The notes below the pieces were generated by a model. It had not been told where the DNA came from and ran no database searches. It saw only the letters and a list, made by a program, of their open reading frames with translations. From Eledone cirrhosa (lineage: Eukaryota > Mollusca > Cephalopoda > Octopoda > Eledonidae), in NCBI GenBank assembly GCA_964016885.1, contig OZ024742.1:356523066-356587065 (forward strand): a stretch of 64,000 nucleotides of DNA, in the 5' to 3' direction. The position numbers and the translations under genes were made by a program. Position 1 is the first letter of the stretch, and every line of letters begins with the position of its first letter. This document shows, in pieces, positions 56,301 through 64,000 of the stretch.

Positions 56301-59300
56301 ATTGGCAGTATCAGTAAAGGGTCAGACACCATGCTTTATGGCAGAGGATTGGCAGTATCAGTAGAGGGTCAGACACCATACTTTATCGCGGAGCATTGGC
56401 AGTATCAGTAGAGGGTCAGACACCATACTTTATCGCGGAGGATTGGCAGTATCAGTAGAGGGTCAGACACCATGCTTAATGGCAGAGGATTGGCAGTATC
56501 AGTAGAGGGTCAGACACCATACTTTATGGCAGCGGATTGGCAGTATCAGTAAAGGGTCAGACACCATGCTTTATGGCAGAGAATTGGCAGTATCAGTAGA
56601 GGGTCAGACACCATACTTTATCGCGGAGCATTGGCAATATCAGTAGAGGGTCAGACACCATACTTTATCGCGGAGGATTGGCAGTATCAGTAGAGGGTCG
56701 GACACCATGCTTTATGGCAGTGGATTGGCAGTATCAGTAGAGGGTCAGACACTATGCTTTATGGCAGAGGATTGGCAGTATCAGTAGAGGGTCAGACACC
56801 ATGCTTTATGGCAGAGGATTGGCAGTATCAGTAGAGGGTCGGACACCATACTTTATCGCGGAGCATTGGCAGTATCAGTAGAGGGTCAGACACCATGGCA
56901 GAGGATTGGCAGTATCAGTAGAGGGTCGGACACCATACTTTATGGCAGAGGATTGGCAGCATCAGTAGAGGGTCAGACACCATGCTTTATGGCAGTGGAT
57001 TGGCAGTATCAGTAGAGGGTCAGACACCATGCTTTATGGCAGTGGATTGGCAGTATCAGTAGAGGGTCGGACACTATACTTTATAGCGGAGGATTGGCAG
57101 TATCAGTAGAGGGTCAGACACCATGCTTTATGGCAGTGGATTGGCAGTATCAGTAGAGGGTCGGACACCATACTTTATCGCGGAGCATTGGCAGTATCAG
57201 TAGAGGGTCAGACACCATGGCAGAGGATTGGCAGTATCAGTAGAGGATCGGACACCATACTTTATGGCAGAGGATTGGCAGCATCAGTAGAGGGTCAGAC
57301 ACCATGCTTTATGGCAGTGGATTGGCAGTATCAGTAGAGGGTCGGACACCATACTTTATCGCGGAGCATTGGCAGTATCAGTAGAGGGTCAGACACCATG
57401 GCAGAGGATTGGCCGTATCAGTAGAGGCTCGGACACCATACTTTATGGCAGAGGATTGGCAGTATCAGTAGAGGGTCAGACACCATACTTTATCGCGGAG
57501 GATTGGCAGTATCAGTAGAGGGTCAGACACCATGCTTTATGGCAGAGGATTGGCAGTATCAGTAGAGGGTCAGACACCATACTTTATGGCAGAAGATTGG
57601 CAGTATCAGTAAAGGGTCAGACACCATGCTTTATGGCAGAGGATTCGCAGTATCAGTAGAGGGTCAGACACCATACTTTATCGCGGAGCATTGGCAGTAT
57701 CAGTAGAGGGTCAGACACCATACTTTATCGCGGAGGATTGGCAGTATCAGTAGAGGGTCAGACACCATACTTTATCGCGGAGCATTGGCAGTATCATTAG
57801 AGGGTCAGACACCATACTTTATGGCAGAGGATTGGCCGTATCAGTAGAGGGTCGCACACCATACTTTATGGCAGAGGATTGGCAGTATCAGTAGAGGGTC
57901 GGACACCATACTTTATGGCAGAGGATTGGCAGTATCAGTAGAGGATCAGACACCATGCTTTATGGCAGTGGATTGGCAGTATCAGTAGAGGGTCAGACAC
58001 CATGGCAGAGGATTGGCCGTATCAGTAGAGGGTCAGACACTATACTTTATAGCGGAGGATTGGCAGTATCAGTAGAGGGTCAGACACCATGCTTTATGGC
58101 AGTGGATTGGCAGTATCAGTAGAGGGTCGGACACCATACTTTATCGCGGAGCATTGGCAGTATCAGTAGAGGGTCAGACACCATGGCAGAGGATTGGCCG
58201 TATCAGTAGAGGGTCGGACACCATACTTTATGGCAGAGGATTGGCAGCATCAGTAGAGGGTCAGACACCATGCTTTATGGCAGTGGATTGGCAGTATCAG
58301 TAGAGGGTCGGACACCATACTTTATCGCGGAGCATTGGCAGTATCAGTAGAGGGTCAGACACCATGGCAGAGGATTGGCCGTATCAGTAGAGGCTCGGAC
58401 ACCATACTTTATGGCAAAGGATTGGCAGTATCAGTAGAGGGTCGGACACCATACTTTATCGCGGAGGATTGGCAGTATCAGTAGAGGGTCAGACACCATA
58501 CTTTATGGCAGAGGATTGGCAGTATCAGTAGAGGGTCAGACACCATACTTTATCGCGGAGGATTGGCAGTATCAGTAGAGGGAAGACACCATGCTTTATG
58601 GCAGTGGATTGGCAGTATCAGTAGAGGGTCAGACACCATACTTTATGGCAGAGGATTGGCCGTATCAGTAGAGGCTCGGACACCATACTTTATGGCAGAG
58701 GATTGGCAGTATCAGTAGAGGGTCAGACACCATACTTTATCGCGGAAGATTGGCAGTATCAGTAGAGGGAAGACACCATGCTTTATGGCAGTGGATTGGC
58801 AGTATCAGTAGAGGGTCAGACACCATACTTTATGGCAGAGGATTGGCAGTATCAGTAGAGGGTCGGACACCATACTTTATAGCGGAGGATTGGCAGTATC
58901 AGTAGAGGGTCGGACACCATGCTTTATGGCAGTGGATTGGCAGTATCAGTAGAGGGTCGGACACGATACTTTATCGCGGAGCATTGGCAGTATCAGTAGA
59001 GGGTCAGACACCATGGCAGAGGATTGGCCGTATCAGTAGAGGCTCGGACACCATACTTTATGGCAGAGGATTGGCAGTATCAGTAGAAGGTCAGACACCA
59101 TGCTTTATGGCAGTGGATTGGCAGTATCAGTAGAGGGTCGGACACCATACTTTATCGCGGAGGATTGGCAGTATCAGTAGAGGGAAGACACCATGCTTTA
59201 TGGCAGTGGATTGGCAGTATCAGTAGAGGGTCAGACACTATACTTTATAGCGGAGGATTGGCAGTATCAGTAGAGGGTCAGACACCATGCTTTATGGCAG

Positions 59301-62300
59301 TGGATTGGCAGTATCAGTAGAGGGTCGGACACTATACTTTATAGCGGTGGATTGGCAGTATCAGTATAGGGTCAGACACCATGCTTTATGGCAGTGGATT
59401 GGCAGTATCAGTAGAGGGTCGGACACCATACTTTATCGCGGAGCATTGGCAGTATCAGTAGAGGGTCAGACACCATGGCAGAGGATTGGCCGTATCAGTA
59501 GAGGGTCGGACACCATACTTTATGGCAGAGGATTGGCAGCATCAGTAGAGGGTCAGACACCATGCTTTATGGCAGTGGATTGGCAGTATCAGTAGAGGGT
59601 CGGACACCATACTTTATCGCGGAGCATTGGCAGTATCAGTAGAGGGTCAGACACCATGGCAGAGGATTGGCCGTATCAGTAGAGGCTCGGACACCATACT
59701 TTATGGCAGAGGATTGGCAGTATCAGTAGAGGGTCAGACACCATACATTATCGCGGAGGATTGGCAGTATCAGTAGAGGGTCAGACACCATGCTTTATGG
59801 CAGAGGATTGGCAGTATCAGTAGAGGGTCAGACACCATACTTTATGGCAGAGGATTGGCAGTATCAGTAAAGGGTCAGACACCATGCTTTATGGCAGAGG
59901 ATTGGCAGTATCAGTAGAGGGTCAGACACCATACTTTATCGCGGAGCATTGGCAGTATCAGTAGAGGGTCAGACACCATACTTTATCGCGGAGGATTGGC
60001 AGTATTAGTAGAGGGTCAGACACCATGCTTAATGGCAGAGGATTGGCAGTATCAGTAGAGGGTCAGACACCATACTTCATGGCAGAGGATTGGCAGTATC
60101 AGTAAAGGGTCAGACACCATGCTTTATGGCAGAGGATTGGCAGTATCAGTAGAGGGTCAGACACCATACTTTATCGCGGAGCATTGGCAGTATCAGTAGA
60201 GGGTCAGACATCATACTTTATCGCGGAGGATTGGCAGTATCAGTAGAGGGTCGGACACCATGCTTTATGGCAGTGGATTGGCAGTATCAGTAGAGGGTCA
60301 GACACTATGCTTTATGGCAGAGGATTGGCAGTATCAGTAGAGGGTCAGACACCATAATTTATGGCAGAGGATTGGCAGTATCAGTAGAGGGTCAGACACC
60401 ATACTTTATGGCAGTAGATTGGCAGTATCAGTACAGGGTCAGACACCATACTTTATAGCGGAGGATTGGCAGTATCAGTAGAGGGTCAGACACCATGCTT
60501 TATGGCAGTGGATTGGCAGTATCAGTAGAGGGTCGGACACTATACTTTATAGCGGAGGATTGGCAGTATCAGTAGAGGGTCAGACACCATGATTTATGGC
60601 AGTGGATTGGCAGTATCAGTAGAGGGTCGGACACCATACTTTATCGCGGAGCATTGGCAGTATCAGTAGAGGGTCAGACACCATGGCAGAGGATTGGCAG
60701 TATCAGTAGAGGGTCGGACACCATACTTTATGGCAGAGGATTGGCAGCATAAGTAGAGGGTCAGACACCATGCTTTATGGCAATGGATTGGCAGTATCAG
60801 TAGAGGGTCGGACACCATACTTTATCGCGGAGCATTGGCAGTATCAGTAGAGGGTCAGACACCATGGCAGAGGATTGGCCGTATCAGTAGAGGCTCGGAC
60901 ACCATACTTTATGGCAGAGGATTGGCAGTATCAGTAGAGGGTCAGACACCATGCTTTATGGCAGAGGATTGGCAGTATCAGTAGAGTGTCAGACACCATA
61001 CTTTATGGCAGAAGATTGGCAGTATCAGTAAAGGGTCAGACACCATGCTTTATGGCAGAGGATTGGCAGTATCAGTAGAGGGTCAGACACCATACTTTAT
61101 CGCGGAGCATTGGCAGTATCAGTAGAGGGTCAGACACCATACTTTATCGCGGAGGATTGGCAGTATCAGTAGAGGGTCAGACACCATGCTTAATGGCAGA
61201 GGATTGGCAGTATCAGTAGAGGGTCAGACACCATACTTTATGGCAGCGGATTGGCAGTATCAGTAAAGGGTCAGACACCATGCTTTATGGCAGAGAATTG
61301 GCAGTATCAGTAGAGGGTCAGACACCATACTTTATCGCGGAGCATTGGCAGTATCAGTAGAGGGTCAGACACCATACTTTATCGCGGAGGATTGGCAGTA
61401 TCAGTAGAGGGTCGGACACCATGCTTTATGGCAGTGGATTGGCAGTATCAGTAGAGGGTCAGACACTATGCTTTATGGCAGAGGGTTGGCAGTATCAGTA
61501 GAGGGTCAGACACCATGCTTTATGGCAGAGGATTGGCAGTATCAGTAGAGGGTCGGACACCATACTTTATCGCGGAGCATTGGCAGTATCAGTAGAGGGT
61601 CAGACACCATGGCAGAGGATTGGCAGTATCAGTAGAGGGTCGGACACCATACTTTATGGCAGAGGATTGGCAGCATCAGTAGAGGGTCAGACACCATGCT
61701 TTATGGCAGTGGATTGGCAGTATCAGTAGAGGGTCAGACACCATGCTTTATGGCAGTGATTGGCAGTATCAGTAGAGGGTCGGACACTATACTTTATAGC
61801 GGAGGATTGGCAGTATCAGTAGAGGGTCAGACACCATGCTTTATGGCAGTGGATTGGCAGTATCAGTAGAGGGTCGGACACCATACTTTATCGCGGAGCA
61901 TTGGCAGTATCAGTAGAGGGTCAGACACCATGGCAGAGGATTGGCAGTATCAGTAGAGGATCGGACACCATACTTTATGGCAGAGGATTGGCAGCATCAG
62001 TAGAGGGTCAGACACCATGCTTTATGGCAGTGGATTGGCAGTATCAGTAGAGGGTCGGACACCATACTTTATCGCGGAGCATTGGCAGTATCAGTAGAGG
62101 GTCAGACACCATGGCAGAGGATTGGCCGTATCAGTAGAGGCTCGGACACCATACTTTATGGCAGAGGATTGGCAGTATCAGTAGAGGGTCAGACACCATA
62201 CTTTATCGCGGAGGATTGGCAGTATCAGTAGAGGGTCAGACACCATGCTTTATGGCAGAGGATTGGCAGTATCAGTAGAGGGTCAGACACCATACTTTAT

Positions 62301-63327
62301 GGCAGAAGATTGGCAGTATCAGTAAAGGGTCAGACACCATGCTTTATGGCAGAGGATTCGCAGTATCAGTAGAGGGTCAGACACCATACTTTATCGCGGA
62401 GCATTGGCAGTATCAGTAGAGGGTCAGACACCATACTTTATCGCGGAGGATTGGCAGTATCAGTAGAGGGTCAGACACCATGCTTAATGGCAGAGGATTG
62501 GCAGTATCAGTAGAGGGTCAGACACCATACTTTATGGCAGAGGATTGGCACTATCAGTAAAGGGTCAGACACCATGCTTTATGGCAGAGGATTGGCAGTA
62601 TCAGTAGAGGGTCAGACACCATACTTTATCGCGGAGCATTGGCAGTATCAGTAGAGGGTCAGACACCATACTTTATCGCGGAGGATTGGCAGTATCAGTA
62701 GAGGGTCGGACACCATGCTTTATGGCAGTGGATTGGCAGTATCAGTAGAGGGTCAGACACTATGCTTTATGGCAGAGGATTGGCAGTATCAGTAGAGGGT
62801 CAGACACCATAATTTATGGCAGAGGATTGGCAGTATCAGTAGAGGGTCAGACACCATACTTTATAGCAGTGGATTGGCAGTATCAGTAGAGGGTCAGACA
62901 CCATACTTTATCGCGGAGGATTGGCAGTATCAGTAGAGGGTCAGACACCATACTTTATCGCGGAGGATTGGCAGTATTAGTAGATGTTCGGACACCATGT
63001 TTTATGGCGGAGGATTGGCAGTATCAGTAGAGGGTCAGACACCATACTTTATGGCAGAGGATTGGCAGTATCAGTAGAGGGTCAGACACCATGCTTTATG
63101 GCAGAGGATTGGCAGTATCAGTAGAGGGTCGGACACCAAGCTTTATGGCAGAGGATTGGCAGTATCAGTGGAGGGTCAGACACCATACTTTATGGCGGAG
63201 GATTGGCAGTATCAGTAGAGGGTCGGACACCATGGCAGAGGATTGGCAGTTTCAGTAGATGTTCGGACACCATGGTTTATGGCGGAGGATTGGCAGTATC
63301 AGTAGAGGGTCGGACACCATGCTTTAT

Positions 63328-63521
63328 TGCGGAGGATTGGCAGTATCGGTATATTGTGGGATGCCATGCTTTCACGCATAGAGTTACGACCCTTGCCATT
63401 CTGAGTTCAAATCCCGCTGATGTTAACTTTGCCTTTCATCCTTACGGGGTAAATAAAATAAACTACCAGTAATGTACTGGGATAATTGCAGGCCTTGTGC
63501 CAAAAAGTAGAAACAATTATT
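63328..63521 (+). mobile_element. SINE-A copy continuous with satellite right edge
   Basis: The last satellite-like unit (GCGGAGGATTGGCAGTATCG) does not restart after ATGCTTT. It continues as a complete SINE-A: CGCATAGAGTTACG, GAGTTCAAATCCCGCTG, ATCCTTACGGGGTAAATAAA, tail AGAAACAATTATTTA. This shows directly how the satellite unit relates to the SINE head. Confidence 0.9.
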
Positions 63522-63522
63522 T

Positions 63523-63718
63523 AGGGCGGTGGATTGGCAGTATCGGTAGAGTGTCAGGCACCATGCTTTTCTGCATAGAGTTACGGCCCTTTGAGGTCTG
63601 AGTTCAAATCCCGCTGAAGTTAACTTTGCCTTTCATCCTTACGGGGTTGATAAAATAAAGCACCAGTAATGCACTGGGATAATTGCCTTGTGCAAAAAGT
63701 AGAAACAATTATTATTAT
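63523..63718 (+). mobile_element. SINE-A copy in tandem with the preceding one
   Basis: GGGCGGTGGATTGGCAGTAT head starts one base after the tail of the previous SINE-A. Full length with GAGTTCAAATCCCGCTG and a slightly shortened 3' end (AATTGCCTTGTGC). Confidence 0.9.
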
Positions 63719-64000
63719 AACTTCATCCATACACATCACTATATACTCCCCATACAAATCTGCCACAACTCCATGAAATAATTATTTTCTTCAACCATCT
63801 GCTCACCATTGCCATAACAATGCACAAATACTTCAATGTAGTTTAGTGTAAGTGGTTCCACCAAGTGACATTAGTGTCACAGAACTCAACAACAGTATTT
63901 ATTCTCACAGACCTCAACAGTACATTCTCCAACACAGATACTACGACCCAGGCATTCAACAAATTAATTATAAATGCTTTAAAAGAAAACACATCTCCTA
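63719..64000. other. AT-rich right flank, nothing recognised
   Basis: No gene or repeat was identified before the window ends. Confidence 0.5.

Larger units (their letters stand above)
45456..63327 (+). repeat. 47-bp satellite built from the SINE-A head
   Basis: About 380 tandem units without other DNA. The common unit is 47 bp: GGCAGAGGATTGGCAGTATC + AGTAGAGGGTCAGACACCAT + ACTTTAT. Variants: GGCAGTGG or CGCGGAGG/CGCGGAGC starts; TCAGAC or TCGGAC; ATACTTTAT or ATGCTTTAT; a 40-bp form missing ACTTTAT (ACACCATGGCAGAGG); a 46-bp form with GAGGGAAGACACC. It corresponds to about the first 45 bp of SINE-A, including the A-box-like TGGCAGTATCAGTAGAGG, but contains no B-box. All units share the plus orientation of the flanking SINE-A copies. 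Repeated open frames across it, such as the 102-codon frame at 49862, 51061, 52260 and 59287, are by-products. Confidence 0.95.

Noticed and set aside
49862..59595. Four identical 102-codon open frames (49862, 51061, 52260, 59287) and similar frames
   Set aside because: They are read-throughs of the 47-bp satellite. Their identity comes from the duplicated blocks, not from protein selection, and units of 47, 46 and 40 bp keep changing the frame.
45456..63327. CRISPR-like regular repeats
   Set aside because: The units are directly adjacent with no unique spacers, and the context is an animal genome full of LINEs and SINEs.
791..63718. Functional tRNA genes at SINE heads
   Set aside because: A- and B-box-like segments are present, but acceptor and anticodon stems do not pair as in a tRNA and the sequence continues into the SINE body.

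Overview
This window looks like repeat-rich animal DNA, most likely from a cephalopod mollusc and probably octopus-like. The evidence is at least nine full or partial copies of a tRNA-derived SINE (called SINE-A here) whose body reads ...GGGGTCGATAAAATAAAGTA..., and several copies of a second tRNA-headed SINE (SINE-B). I associate both with cephalopod genomes, but that attribution is from memory, not a search. I recognise no host protein-coding exon, rRNA or functional tRNA anywhere in the 64 kb. Every long reading frame belongs to a non-LTR retrotransposon (LINE), is a low-complexity frame, or is a read-through of a satellite.

Layout. 1-7.6 kb: inverted repeats of an unclassified family (X), SINE-A and SINE-B copies, TA/CA microsatellites and AT-rich DNA. 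7.6-8.8 kb: a 5'-truncated CR1-like LINE (+). 8.8-11.3 kb: AT-rich DNA with a piggyBac-like MITE and a SINE-A. 11.3-17.5 kb: a CR1-like tail fragment (-), a 5'-truncated R4/Dong-like LINE (family R4-A, +) and an almost full-length CR1-like LINE (-) with a PHD-like, polyglutamine ORF1. 18.6-22.0 kb: a second MITE copy and an RTE-clade LINE (-). 22.5-23.2 kb: inverted SINE-A fragments and a 184-bp tandem duplication. 24.5-28.0 kb: a decayed, long R4-A LINE (-). 28.2-33.7 kb and 34.4-40.1 kb: two same-orientation copies of a Tx1/L1-like LINE, the first heavily decayed and the second broken by a few frameshifts. 40.3-44.1 kb: an R4/Dong-like LINE (family R4-B, -) with an unbroken 1216-codon ORF, the only apparently intact LINE here. 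45.2-63.7 kb: a roughly 17.9-kb satellite made of a 47-bp unit, bracketed by complete SINE-A copies.

How the parts fit together. The satellite unit is the first ~45 bp of SINE-A, including its A-box-like segment, and the array runs directly into a complete SINE-A at its right edge. It therefore looks like a satellite born from a SINE head. Inside it, identical blocks recur at offsets of 376, 1199, 2313, 4714, 7027 and about 9057 bp, and 2313 + 4714 = 7027, which points to successive segmental amplifications. The R4/Dong-like elements abut (TAA)n/(TTA)n tracts, and SINE-A and CR1-like elements end in (ATT)n tails that could supply those tracts. SINE-B shares its last ~50 bp with the 3' end of the RTE LINE, so the RTE machinery probably mobilises it.

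Limits: family names come from motifs read by eye. Boundaries of repeats are approximate to about 5-20 bp, and no alignment or database search was run.
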